From CAYPHJ01 sp964410485 (GTDB lineage: Bacteria; Desulfobacterota; Binatia; UBA9968), in contig CAYPHJ010000029.1 in the NCBI GenBank assembly GCA_964410485.1, positions 1-46,384 on the forward strand: DNA of 46,384 bases. Direction: 5' to 3'. This document shows positions 21,749 to 30,744 of this stretch, one piece after another (within the stretch, counting starts at the first letter, position 1; every line of letters begins with the position of its first letter). The notes under the pieces were generated by a model, which ran no database searches, was not told where the DNA came from, and saw nothing but the letters and a program-made list of their open reading frames with translations. The position numbers and the translations under genes were made by a program.

Positions 21749-23089
21749 ATGGACTATGATCTGATCGTTGTCGGCGGCGGCACGGCCGGCATGAACGCGC
21801 TTAAGGAGGCGGTCAAGCTGGGCGCCAAGGCCGCCATCGTCGAAGAGGAAGACTTCGCCGGGACTTGTCTTCGGACCGGCTGAATTCCGAAAAAGGTGCT
21901 CGTGAGCACCGTTGAGCTTTTTTGGCGAGCGCGGCGAGCCGGCGAACTCGGCGTCAGAGGCGCAGAGAACCTGGCTCTCGACTGGCGGGCCGTAATCGAA
22001 CGCAAGGACCGCATCGTCGCCAGTTGGTCCAAGAGCAAGCAAGACACGGCCGAGAAATCGGGCGCCACCGTTCTGCGCGGAAGAGCTACTTTCGTCGGAC
22101 CACATGAAATTGCCGTCAATGGAAAGCATTATTCAGCGCAGAAATTCATCCTCGCGACCGGATCGCGACCCGCCCGGCCGCCGATCCCGGGCGCCGAGTT
22201 GGGCATCACAAGCGACGAATTGATTCACTTGAAAGAGCGCCCGCATCGGCTCGTCGTCATCGGCGGCGGTTTCATTGGTCTGGAGTTCAGCTTCGCGCTT
22301 GCCCGCGCCGGGTCTCGAGTTACAATCCTCCAAGCCGGCCCGCAGATCGGCCCCGCCCTGGATGACGACATCCGCGACCTGCTGCTCAACGAAGCGAAGG
22401 AAGCCGGCATCGCGGTTGTAACGAACGTTAAGGTCACACGCATAGATCAGGACAAAACGGTGCTCGGCGAAGTGAGCGGTCGAGTCGAGAGATTCCCCGC
22501 CAGCGCAGTTCTTCTCGCTACCGGCCGGCCATCGAACGTGAAGTCTTTGAATCCCAGAGCCGCCGGCATTGAGCTCGATCGAAGCGCCGTCAAGGTTAAC
22601 GAGTATCTCCAATCCGTCAGCGCGACGCAGATCTATGCTGCGGGGGATGCCGCCGGCAAAAACCAGCACTCGCCGGTGGCCTGGTACGAGGGGCCTATTG
22701 CGGCGCACAACGCTCTCAAAGGCAATGAACGCAAAATCGATTTTTCTGTCTTTCCGAGCGCCATATTTACAATACCCGCCATCGGCCAAGTTGGGTTGAC
22801 GGAAAAAGAGGCCCTGAGTCGCGGGCGAAAAGTCAAAGTCAGCAAGCTCTCGTACGAGTCCAACCCGGCCGCCGGGGTGCGCAACGAGACCACAGGCATG
22901 GTCAAGGTCGTTTATGAAGAAGGAAGCGAGTTGATCCTCGGCGTGCATGTTATCGGCGCGCACGCCGAGGATATCGTTCAGATCGCCGCGGCGGCGATGC
23001 GGGGCGGTCTCAAAAAATCAGAAGTGGGCGCTATGCATTATGTTTTTCCTACCCTTGGGGGAGCGATTTTTGATACGATGGCGGCGTGA
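21749..23089 (+). CDS. FAD-dependent disulfide oxidoreductase, selenoprotein with C-x4-U redox pair
   Basis: A 446-codon flavoprotein of the dihydrolipoamide dehydrogenase/mercuric reductase superfamily. The N-terminal FAD site is DLIVVGGGTAGMNALKEA. The redox motif reads GTCLRTG-UGA-IPKK: Cys40, then UGA as residue 45, where relatives have the second active-site cysteine (GTCLNVGCIPSK type). Reading through gives NAD(P) site LVVIGGGFIGLEFSFALARAG, second FAD site IYAAGDAAG, and the dimerisation domain ending MHYVFPTLGGAIFDTMAA. The ATG 21749 (GAGGAG upstream) is in frame with all of this. A strong SECIS hairpin follows the UGA. Automated callers would start at 21896 and lose the FAD site and redox pair. 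The substrate is unknown. Confidence 0.92.
21881..21925 (+). promoter_or_regulatory. SECIS hairpin in the oxidoreductase gene
   Basis: From the U of UGA, GGUGCUC (15-21) pairs with GAGCACC (24-30), apical G22-U23. A lower helix pairs AAAAA (10-14) with a U-run (38-42) and CC with GG. This is the textbook position and loop for SelB recognition. Confidence 0.88.
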
Positions 23090-23240
23090 GTCATCGCTTG
23101 GCGAGGGTCACATCACAAATTTCAGGTATTTCAGATTTCGCATCTCCTATATTCGAGATCTGAAGTCTGTAACCCGAGGTATCGAGCAGAGTGATTAAGC
23201 CGGCCCGGGAACTATTTAAGAGCTTGTCGGTTTCTACTAC

Positions 23241-24587
23241 ATGCCTCCACCAGATACGGATCGCTTACGCGTTTCCTTGCTTGCGCTCAGCCTCGGCACT
23301 CTGACCGCAGGCTTCATTATCGCCAAGACGGGGCGCGATGCGCTTTTTTTTCAAGGCACCGGCGGACTCCTCCAGCTGCCGCTCATTTACATCAACATCG
23401 CCGCCGCATCGTTGCCACTTGCTCTCATTTTCGTAAAGGCGATGAAGACCTGGGGCGCTCGCCCGGCGCGGATCGGAATCCTACTGTTTGCCGCCAGCGT
23501 CTTGGCTGCTACGAGCCCTTTCTTGAGCCCTGGAGACAATATCCCGATGCTCGCAATTTTTATGTTTATTCCGGCGATCTTTGGTCTGCTCTTCGCAAGC
23601 TTGTGGCTCCTCTCATCCGACATTTTTGAGACAACAGAAAAGACGACGGCAGCCCGCGCGTTCAGCAAAATCGGGGCGGGCACGCTGGCCGGTGGCATGT
23701 TGGGCGGATTGGTTTCCAAGGGCCTTGCTCCGCATTTGAATCCGAAGTGGCTGGTTTTTCTGGCAGCGGTGATCATCGTGGCCGTGGCTATGCTCGTGCG
23801 ACACATTCACCACCGCTTTCCGTCAAACATCGTGCCGAACAAGGATGGCGCGAAAAAACCTGGCTTTCTGGCTTCCCTGAGGAACAACTATGCAGCGACG
23901 CTCTTGCTTATTTCGATGACCGGAGCCCTCGCGGGACTGCTGATCGACTTTCAGTTCTACACCGCCGCGGCCACTGCTGGGATGAGCTCGAGAGGCAACA
24001 CGAATTTCTTTGCCAATTTTTACATCCTTTTGAATCTCAGTTCACTTCTGCTGCAACTCTTCGCCACTCCGAAGATACAAGACAAGGTCGGTTTGCGCGG
24101 CGGGCTGATGGTGCTCCCGATCGCGCTTATTGGCGGCGCCGGTTTCGCAACCGCAGCCGCCACAGCTCTTAGCCTGTCGGTCTTGCGGGTCACTGAGGGC
24201 GGGCTTCGCTCGTCGATTCATCGATCGATATGGGAACAGGCTTTCATTCCCCTTGCTTCCACGGAACGCTCGTCTGTAAAGCTGGCTATTGACGGTATCG
24301 GCGCGAGAATTGCGGAAGCCTTCGGCGCCGTCGCGATTCTTTTATGGCTCAGGCAGGTCGCTCCCCATGGGATCGTTCCCTCTACACTCGAGACGCGCTG
24401 GCTCACTTGGGCCACTTTGATTATTGTCTTCATCTGGTTGGTCATCACGCGCAACCTCCGCGAGCAGATCAGGAAGGATCGGGGGGGCGGCGCCGTGGAG
24501 ACGCCGACGACTACAGTGGAGATCGATTGCGAGCGCTTTCCGGATCAATGCCCCTGCACGACTGAACTGGGGAAAGGGATCGCCTGA
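23241..24587 (+). CDS. TLC/Npt-type nucleotide transporter-like membrane protein
   Basis: A 448-residue protein with about 12 membrane helices and the pattern of Npt1/Npt2 (ATP/ADP translocase-like) carriers: an early GRDALFFQ motif, KTTAARAFSKIGAGTLAGGMLGG in the middle, LIDFQFYTAAA, and ERSSVKLAIDGIGARIAEAFGA near the end. Family members exchange or import nucleotides in obligate intracellular bacteria and plastids, but many relatives in free-living bacteria have no known substrate. The C-terminal tail is polar and cysteine-containing (CERFPDQCPC). It is monocistronic by spacing, and the substrate is unproven. Confidence 0.75.
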   Translation: MPPPDTDRLRVSLLALSLGTLTAGFIIAKTGRDALFFQGTGGLLQLPLIYINIAAASLPLALIFVKAMKTWGARPARIGILLFAASVLAATSPFLSPGDNIPMLAIFMFIPAIFGLLFASLWLLSSDIFETTEKTTAARAFSKIGAGTLAGGMLGGLVSKGLAPHLNPKWLVFLAAVIIVAVAMLVRHIHHRFPSNIVPNKDGAKKPGFLASLRNNYAATLLLISMTGALAGLLIDFQFYTAAATAGMSSRGNTNFFANFYILLNLSSLLLQLFATPKIQDKVGLRGGLMVLPIALIGGAGFATAAATALSLSVLRVTEGGLRSSIHRSIWEQAFIPLASTERSSVKLAIDGIGARIAEAFGAVAILLWLRQVAPHGIVPSTLETRWLTWATLIIVFIWLVITRNLREQIRKDRGGGAVETPTTTVEIDCERFPDQCPCTTELGKGIA

Positions 24588-24672
24588 CATTCTCTTCCCT
24601 CCCTCCATTCCGAAGATAATACTCAAGAAGTTCCGAGTAGAATAATTGGGCGTAGTGCGCTAATCGTGAGTT

Positions 24673-25584
24673 ATGAGGATCTGCTCGCTCCTACCGAGCG
24701 CAACCGAGATCGTCTTTGCTCTTGGGCTGGGAAATGACCTCGCCGGTGTAACACATGAATGCGACTATCCACCTGAGGCGAGAGGTAAACCGGTAGTCGT
24801 GCGCAGCCTCGTCGATCCGGAGGAGACCAGCCGGGCAATCGACGCAAGGGTGGGTGAACTTGTCAGAAACGATCAGGGCCTCTATGTGCTCGATCTTGAT
24901 CGCTTCAAAGAAATCGCGCCCGATATCGTATTGACCCAGGAGCTTTGTGACGTCTGCGCGTTAGATTACACCGAAGTGGTTCGAGCCGCTCAATCTCTTC
25001 CACGACAACCGAGAATCGTTTCTTTGGCTCCGCACAGCCTTTCACACGTTCTCACCGACATTCTACAAATCGGCCATGCAATCGGCAAAGATCAAGAGGC
25101 CGAGAGCCTGGTGCGAAGGCTTAAAGAGCGAATCGAAGCAGTCAAACACCCGGCTGACACGAGTGTGCGGCCCAGAGTTGCCTGCCTGGAGTGGCTCGAT
25201 CCCCTCTACAGCGCCGGGCACTGGATACCCGAAATGGTGACCCTGGCGGGAGGCCAGGATGGGCTGGCTACAGCAGGGCAGCCTTCCGCCAAAGTCCAGT
25301 GGGAGAGCTTGTTCGATTTCGCGCCTGAAGTCATGGTGCTCATGCCTTGCGGGTTGAGCCTTGATCGAACAATGAAAGAAGCCCCCGCATTGGCCGAGCT
25401 CCCAAAATGGAGCGAAGTGCCTGCTGTCGAACAAAAAAGAATCTTCGCCGTTGACGCGCCCTCCTTTTTTAATCGCCCCGGGCCGCGACTGATCGACGGT
25501 TTGGAAATCCTCGCCCAGATCGTTCATCCGGAGATTTTTCCTTGGACAGCCACGCCGACCGTGGCGCGGCGCCTTGAACTGTGA
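24673..25584 (+). CDS. Cobalamin-binding protein (BtuF-like, no signal peptide)
   Basis: A 303-residue class III periplasmic-binding-fold protein: MRICSLLPSATEIVFALGLG at the start, VTHECDYPPEARGKPVV, LTQELCDVCALDY, VACLEWLDPLYSAGHWIPEMV and GPRLIDGLEIL. These are hallmarks of the cobalamin-binding group close to BtuF. It lacks a signal peptide, so it probably acts in the cytosol rather than feeding an ABC importer; none is nearby. The FxsA gene starts 3 bases after its stop, so the two are co-transcribed. Confidence 0.85.
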   Translation: MRICSLLPSATEIVFALGLGNDLAGVTHECDYPPEARGKPVVVRSLVDPEETSRAIDARVGELVRNDQGLYVLDLDRFKEIAPDIVLTQELCDVCALDYTEVVRAAQSLPRQPRIVSLAPHSLSHVLTDILQIGHAIGKDQEAESLVRRLKERIEAVKHPADTSVRPRVACLEWLDPLYSAGHWIPEMVTLAGGQDGLATAGQPSAKVQWESLFDFAPEVMVLMPCGLSLDRTMKEAPALAELPKWSEVPAVEQKRIFAVDAPSFFNRPGPRLIDGLEILAQIVHPEIFPWTATPTVARRLEL

Positions 25585-25587
25585 TTT

Positions 25588-26001
25588 ATGTTGGCACGCC
25601 TTTTTCTATTGTTCGCCGTCGTTCCTTTGATAGAGCTTTACTTCTTGATCAAGATTGGCGAAGTCATCGGCGCGCTCAACACGGTCTTGTTTGTTCTCGC
25701 CACCGCCTTCTTGGGCGCTTACCTGGCGCGCTTGGAAGGGTTGCGGACGCTAAGGCAAATGCAGCTTAATCTCTCCCAAGGCATTCTCCCCGCCGAACAG
25801 TTGGTGGACGGTGTGCTGATTTTCCTGGGCGGGGTCCTCCTGATTACTCCGGGCGTGCTCACCGACTTTATAGCGCTTCTGCTTCTCATTCCTTTTACTC
25901 GAACCTACGTCAAACGTTGGCTCAGAAGGAGATTCGACCGCTTGGTCTCCTCGCGGGGGGATCGATTTCGCATCTACGGCGGTCGATTCAGGGAACCGTA
26001 A
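25588..26001 (+). CDS. fxsA: FxsA family membrane protein
   Basis: A 137-residue inner-membrane protein with the FxsA layout: LARLFLLFAVVPLIELYFLIKIGEVIG, LFVLATAFLGAYLARLEGL, and LVDGVLIFLGGVLLITPGVLTDFIALLLLIP, then a basic cytosolic tail. In E. coli FxsA eases phage T7 exclusion by F plasmid; its normal role is unknown. It starts 3 bases after the cobalamin-binding protein gene. Confidence 0.9.
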   Translation: MLARLFLLFAVVPLIELYFLIKIGEVIGALNTVLFVLATAFLGAYLARLEGLRTLRQMQLNLSQGILPAEQLVDGVLIFLGGVLLITPGVLTDFIALLLLIPFTRTYVKRWLRRRFDRLVSSRGDRFRIYGGRFREP

Positions 26002-26102
26002 GCGTCTGCTCCCTGTGGGACTGCACCGTTTGTAATGGCGAATGATCACAATGTATAAACGGACCGGGTTGAGCAGCGAAGGCACGCTAAAGCTTACCCA
26101 GC

Positions 26103-26134
26103 TAAACCTTAGCCTGAACCTAAACCTTAACCTG
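26103..26134. repeat. TTAACC-type (telomere-like) tract
   Basis: TAAACCTTAGCCTGAACC, TAAACCTTAACC. Near-tandem 6- to 12-base units just before the SDR ribosome site. Similar tracts occur at 14918, 26904 and 38413. Confidence 0.65.
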
Positions 26135-26154
26135 TTTTAAACGACGGAGGACTC

Positions 26155-26886
26155 ATGGCACAGGTGATTATTGTGACAGGCGGCGCGGGTGGTATTGGGT
26201 CAGCGATCTGTAAAGGGCTCAGTGCGGACGGCTTGCAAGTGGTCATCGCAGACTACGCCAAAGAGGCAGCCGACAAAACTGTTGCCGAGATCCGCGCCAA
26301 CAAAGGCGAGGCTACGGCCGTTCAAACCGATGTCGGAGACAGGCAAAGCGTCGGCCGAATGGTCAAAGGCACGCTAGAAAAATACGGCCGTATCGACTTT
26401 TTGCTGAACGGCGCGGGCGTTCTTACCCGCACCCCGGTGTTAGAAATGGCTGAAGAGGCTTGGGATCGGGTGCTGAGGATTAACCTCAAAGGCACATTTC
26501 TCTGCTCCCAAGCCGTAGCCCAACATATGGTTCAGCAGCGGGAGGGACGCATTATCAGCATCGCCTCTGGACGCGGCGTCGCCGGCCAGGCGGGCGCCGC
26601 TCATTATGCTGCGTCTAAAGCCGGCGTCATCGCTTTTACAAAATCATTGGCCCTGGAGTTGGCTCCACAAAACATCACTGTGAACGCCATTGCGCCAGGC
26701 GCCACTGATACGGTGATGTCGCGGTCCGGTTCAACGCCGGAGGAGTTCCAAAAGCGCGAAGCCGTGCCCCCGTTAATGAATGGATTGACAAAAATGGAAG
26801 AGATTGTGGGTCTGATTCGTTATCTCTTATCCGACGCGACCAAATACATAACCGGTCAAACGTTTTTTCTGCGCACGCCCCGGTAG
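26155..26886 (+). CDS. Short-chain dehydrogenase/reductase
   Basis: A 243-residue classical SDR that reduces or oxidises a carbonyl with NAD(P). The cofactor site is TGGAGGIG (residues 8-15), NGAG follows at about 85-88, and the catalytic triad is Ser138, Tyr151 and Lys155 (YAASK). The N-terminus and length match FabG-like 3-oxoacyl reductases, but the gene is not in a fatty-acid cluster, so the substrate is open. The C-terminal ending FFLRTPR departs from the usual FabG ending. GGAGG lies 6 bases before the ATG. Confidence 0.9.
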   Translation: MAQVIIVTGGAGGIGSAICKGLSADGLQVVIADYAKEAADKTVAEIRANKGEATAVQTDVGDRQSVGRMVKGTLEKYGRIDFLLNGAGVLTRTPVLEMAEEAWDRVLRINLKGTFLCSQAVAQHMVQQREGRIISIASGRGVAGQAGAAHYAASKAGVIAFTKSLALELAPQNITVNAIAPGATDTVMSRSGSTPEEFQKREAVPPLMNGLTKMEEIVGLIRYLLSDATKYITGQTFFLRTPR

Positions 26887-26903
26887 GCTACCAAAAGCAA
26901 TAG

Positions 26904-26926
26904 TAGGTTGAGGTTAAGGCTAAGGG
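26904..26926. repeat. GGTTAAGG-type tract
   Basis: TAGGTTGAGGTTAAGG, CTAAGGG just after the SDR stop; same family as 26103 and 38413. Confidence 0.6.
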
Positions 26927-26957
26927 TGGAGAGCAGAAAGTTGAGATACTCTTGAAC

Positions 26958-27323
26958 TCAATTGATTTCGCCGGTAACGCTGTCGTATATGAAGCTCGCC
27001 TTGCTGCCATTGGCCTTACTTGCCGTCAGGGTGTAAGTGGAAGGCAAAATTAACGTAATCTCGAGTGTAACGCCATCGGTTTGGCGAAAACCAACCGCCG
27101 TGATGTCGCCAACGGCAGTCGGGTATGTTTTGTACTCGGCATAATAGCTTTCCATAGCCACGGCAGCGTTTTTCAAGTCGCTTTTCATCTGAGTATCGAT
27201 GGAATGGACACGGTAGGCTGTGAATTGAGGAATGGCAATCGCCGCGAGGATGCTGATGATCGCGACAACGACTAACAATTCAACGAGCGTGAAGCCCGAA
27301 CTGGATAGGCGTCCGTTGGTCAT
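26958..27323 (-). CDS. Type IV prepilin-like protein
   Basis: A 121-residue prepilin. The short leader (MTNGRLSSSG) ends in Gly before Phe, giving the PilD cleavage site G/FTLVELL with Glu5 of the mature protein, followed by the hydrophobic stalk VVVAIISILAAIAIPQF. The globular part (YYAEYKTYPTAVGDI) resembles minor pilins or PilA of deltaproteobacteria. ATG 27323 is chosen because prepilin leaders are short; the frame opens further upstream. No pilus assembly genes are nearby, so it is either an orphan pilin or a pseudopilin. Confidence 0.85.
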   Translation of the reverse strand: MTNGRLSSSGFTLVELLVVVAIISILAAIAIPQFTAYRVHSIDTQMKSDLKNAAVAMESYYAEYKTYPTAVGDITAVGFRQTDGVTLEITLILPSTYTLTASKANGSKASFIYDSVTGEIN

Positions 27324-27493
27324 GTTGAGGCCAGGCGTGCATGTCTCCCGGAATATGCATTCATGATGCGGCGTCGCATTTAATACCATATTGGCCCCTG
27401 CCTGGCTACTTTTTTTCTACAACATCGCTCTTACAGCGTCGGCAAAGATTGAACGCATTGCCATAAAACAACCGTAAGCGAACGGAACGACTT

Positions 27494-28576
27494 TCAAGTT
27501 CCGCACATCGGCATGCGCGGCTCGGCACCGCGGCGCTGGCACTCTGCGACAAAGATCTTGTGCATCTCCGGATCTTGATCTTCGTACTCGATCTGCGCGC
27601 CACCCTTTTTCACATCTTCGCCGGTGTCCTTGAGATCCTCCACTTTGAACTTGAATCCCCACGGCTTGAGCGCCAAATAACGCGCCGGCTCGGCACCGGG
27701 GTTAAAATGCTGATGCCACCACTGCATGGGCGGCACGAACATGCTCAGGCGACCCCACTCGACCCGTTTTCTGTTACGTTCCTCTCCTTGTTGCCACAGG
27801 AAAGAGTAACCCGAACCGGTTAGCATCACGATGTGCGCGCCGGCGCCGTGGCGATGGGCCTTCTTGTATTTCCCCACGGGAAATTCCGACAGATGCGCGC
27901 TCATCGTATTATCGACGAATCCAAACAGCGTTGTCCGATTGTCGCCGCCACGCTCCTTGTAGTCTTTAGGTTGAAAGCTCCAAAGGTCGGCAATAAAATT
28001 CGACTGCCAAACCCTGCCTTTCTTGACCTCCGGAAGATACCCTCCTGCCTTACCCCATTCATCCGCTTCACCGGTGTAGCGATCGACAAAGACAAACGGG
28101 TTGTTGAAAACGTAATCCAGGTTTCGGTACCGATTGATGATCACCGGCGCATCGGTCAGCGAAATCAGGCGAGCAGGTTCGCTCCCCTGTGCGTTAAAAT
28201 GCTGATGCCAAGAATTTAACGGCGTGGAGAAAAGGCTGCCTCTTTGCCATTCGAGTGAGTGTTTTCTGCCGCCTTCGTTCCAGATCGTGGTCGCCCCGGT
28301 CCCTTGCAAGACAAAGATCGCTTTCTCGTACATGTGCCTAAAGGGTCTGAGCTGCCCCCCAGGTGGAATTTCCTCCACCACGACATCGCAGGTCCCCCCC
28401 GCTCCATCCATGTTGATGAAAGCCGCCTTGCCTGCGGTTCGTTGCCAGAAATCCAGCTCCAGATTCAAGAGATCCGGAATGATGAAGTCTCGATAGATCG
28501 GGATCTCCTCCCATTCCTGGTAAATCTCGTAGGGGCTTTGTTTTGCAAACGCCGACGCCCGGTTGAGGTTTTTCAT
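27494..28576 (-). CDS. Double-cupin protein
   Basis: A 360-residue protein with two cupin barrels: the first around GGQLRPFRHMYEKAIFVLQGTG...WQRGSLFSTPLNSWHQHFN, the second around YKKAHRHGAGAHIVMLTGSGYSFLW...WGRLSMFVPPMQWWHQHFN. Histidines in both (RHMYE, WHQHFN, HRHGAG) could bind a metal. Family relatives are common in soil bacteria and are sometimes labelled ethanolamine ammonia-lyase-like cupins, without proven substrate. ATG 28576 has a G-rich ribosome site. Confidence 0.8.
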   Translation of the reverse strand: MKNLNRASAFAKQSPYEIYQEWEEIPIYRDFIIPDLLNLELDFWQRTAGKAAFINMDGAGGTCDVVVEEIPPGGQLRPFRHMYEKAIFVLQGTGATTIWNEGGRKHSLEWQRGSLFSTPLNSWHQHFNAQGSEPARLISLTDAPVIINRYRNLDYVFNNPFVFVDRYTGEADEWGKAGGYLPEVKKGRVWQSNFIADLWSFQPKDYKERGGDNRTTLFGFVDNTMSAHLSEFPVGKYKKAHRHGAGAHIVMLTGSGYSFLWQQGEERNRKRVEWGRLSMFVPPMQWWHQHFNPGAEPARYLALKPWGFKFKVEDLKDTGEDVKKGGAQIEYEDQDPEMHKIFVAECQRRGAEPRMPMCGT

Positions 28577-28668
28577 CCGAACCCCCCTTCGCCATCGCAC
28601 CATGTGATTGATCTTACGCTCGGCCACAGAGGATGAAATAAGCCGTCAACCTGCCTTCGATAGCACGA

Positions 28669-28704
28669 CTGTCATCCTGAACGCGAGGGAAGGATCTGCT
28701 TTAT
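28669..28704. repeat. Half copy of dispersed palindromic repeat
   Basis: CTGTCATCCTGAACGCG, GGAAGGATCTGCTTTA, one arm only. Confidence 0.7.
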
Positions 28705-28740
28705 CTTTCTAAGCCCCGGCATAGCCGCGCTGCGCATCAG

Positions 28741-29446
28741 CTATTTTATTTGCTCCATGTAATAAGCGAGACCGCCGCGATAGGCGCGGTCGATTGCCAT
28801 AAATTCGCGCGCGCCTTTTAGCACGAGAGCGCGGTCTTCTGGAGTCCTGACATAGCGCTCAAATATTTCGGAAATTTTTTCCGAATGATCCATATCGGCC
28901 GCGACGTGCACGTCAAGTGAAACCATTTTTTTGAGTTGGATCCCCAGCTCGTTCTCGAACTTCTTGCCCATACGGAACGACATGCCGCCGCCTCTCACGA
29001 TTTTTCCGTTATTGCGCCGTTCCAGCATATGCGACGATGCATAAGCGGTCAGCCAATGACTCCGAATCGCGATGTGCCACCACGCATAAAAGCCAGCGCG
29101 CGCCATCGGGGGCAACTCGGCTTTCTCGAAGTCCGCAGACCCAAGCCCCAGGACCTCGCCCTGCTTCACGCCAAGCGTGTAATGATCCATGTTGGCGCGC
29201 GCATCGTTAACCAGCTCATCGCTCTCGTGCTGCCATATGACCCCGCTTTACAGCCAGCGGCGCGGCGCCTTGCACAAAGCCCCAGCAGTCGCGGCGGTTG
29301 CTCGTGTAAAGCACGTTCTGAATCAAATAGAACCGCGCCCGCTCGAGCGTGAGCGGAACGGAAAAGAAATGCTTGAACTCCGGAGCGTCAAACTGATCAT
29401 TGACCATTCGATCCAGCGTTGCCGTTAGCTCGTCAATGATGGGCAT
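28741..29446 (-). CDS. PqqC/TenA-like iron-containing redox enzyme, frameshifted
   Basis: A helical protein of the PqqC/TenA-like (haem-oxygenase fold, iron-containing redox) family. The first frame (from ATG 29446, AGGAGG upstream) gives PEFKHFFSVPLTLERARFYLIQN and WGFVQGAAPLAVKR. After one extra base in a C-run near 29240-29245 the other frame continues IWQHESDELVNDARANMDHY, then FYAWWHIAIRSHWLTAYASSH and MDHSEKISEIFERYVRT, stopping at 28741. Metal-ligand candidates (Glu, His of WQHESDE, HW) are split across the break. A single lesion at a homopolymer suggests a sequencing indel. It lies beside an FAD amine-oxidase-like gene and a cupin. Confidence 0.75.
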
Positions 29447-29531
29447 GCCTCCTCCTCGTGGTCAGAAACCCGTGGCCGCTCAGGGCCAAATAACTCGCCA
29501 ACGAAAACCTTCCAGCAGCAAAAGGGCCCCG

Positions 29532-30644
29532 TCAGGCTAAAAATCTCGCGGGCGAAAATGGTTCGGCTTTCTCAGCGACTCCGCCGAGGATCAAATTGGC
29601 TGCCAGTTCGCCAACCGCCCAACTCGTGGTCACGCCGTGACCGCCGAGCCCCGCAACCCAAAAAAGTCCGCCAACTGTTGTATCCCATCCAATGACAAAT
29701 CGACCGTCCCTCGACAGGGTTCTGAATCCCGCCCAGCCCCTACTGACCGCAACGCTCTGAAGCCCGGGAATGTAGCGCTCGATTTTTTCCGCCAGCAGCT
29801 CCTGCATCGAAGCATCCACCGGAGGATCGCCCGGGGGCAGCTCCTGTTGGTCGCATGGGCAGATAAGTAAACCCTGTCCTTCCGGACGGAAGTAGATGTC
29901 GTGGGTAACGTCCCAGACAAATGGCCAACTGGGGTCCACCCATTCCAGCGGTCCTGACACGAACAGATGACGCCGACAAGGATGCAGAGGTAATTCTACA
30001 GCATCAGCCATCTGGCCAATGGCATTGGCCCAGGCACCGGCCGCGTTGATTAAGGCTTTGGTCCTGATCCTCTCTTCCTGTGTAACGACTTCCAGCACAC
30101 CAGCTTGCGGCCGTTCAATCGCCATAAGCCGGCTGCCGTAACGAATCCGAGCGCCTTTCGCCGTAGCCGACTTCAGATATCCCGAGAGCAGCGCATGGAT
30201 ATCGATGATACCGTCGGTAGCGCACCAAACCGCGCCGTCAAACTCGGCGCCATGCAGTGCGGGCACGCGCTGTTTTACTCTGGCTGGCAACCATAGCTCT
30301 GCCTCGAGTTCGTGAGCTCGCCCGATCTCTGCATCCTGTTGGAGACGGTCCCAACCCGGGCCGCTGCCCAGCAGCAGCGAACCAGTTTGTTTGAACTCAA
30401 CCGGAACCGGCCAATCAAAAGGGAAATGCCGCAAAAAGCGCGCTCCGCGACGCGTCAAGCTAAAAAGCGCAGCATCGGAGACACATTGGCGAATCATCGC
30501 CGCATTGCGCCCCGATGAATGGAACCCGGGTATCGCTTCCTGCTCCAAAATTAAGACGTCAGTAGCTCCTCGATGCGTAAGATGATACGCGGTCGCCGCA
30601 CCGGCAAATCCGGCACCAATAATCACATAGTCATGAAAAATCAT
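29532..30644 (-). CDS. FAD-dependent oxidoreductase (DadA/glycine oxidase-like)
   Basis: A 370-residue DAO-family flavoenzyme. It opens MIFHDYVIIGAGFAGAATAYHL (FAD GxGxxG), then LEQEAIPGFHSSGRN, KALINAAGAWANAIG in the middle, and GWDTTVGGLFWVAGLGGHGVTTSWAVGELAA at the end. It probably oxidises an amino acid or secondary amine. ATG 30644 fits the family start; the open frame extends to 30701. It lies divergently from the VWA gene, about 100 bases away. Confidence 0.87.
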   Translation of the reverse strand: MIFHDYVIIGAGFAGAATAYHLTHRGATDVLILEQEAIPGFHSSGRNAAMIRQCVSDAALFSLTRRGARFLRHFPFDWPVPVEFKQTGSLLLGSGPGWDRLQQDAEIGRAHELEAELWLPARVKQRVPALHGAEFDGAVWCATDGIIDIHALLSGYLKSATAKGARIRYGSRLMAIERPQAGVLEVVTQEERIRTKALINAAGAWANAIGQMADAVELPLHPCRRHLFVSGPLEWVDPSWPFVWDVTHDIYFRPEGQGLLICPCDQQELPPGDPPVDASMQELLAEKIERYIPGLQSVAVSRGWAGFRTLSRDGRFVIGWDTTVGGLFWVAGLGGHGVTTSWAVGELAANLILGGVAEKAEPFSPARFLA

Positions 30645-30744
30645 AGGGGTTGCACAACCGATATCTACATACTCATAACGTATTCTTTGGTCTTCTTCCA
30701 ACAGGGTTTTATTAGCCCATGAACTGCGCTATAGTCATTTTGGC

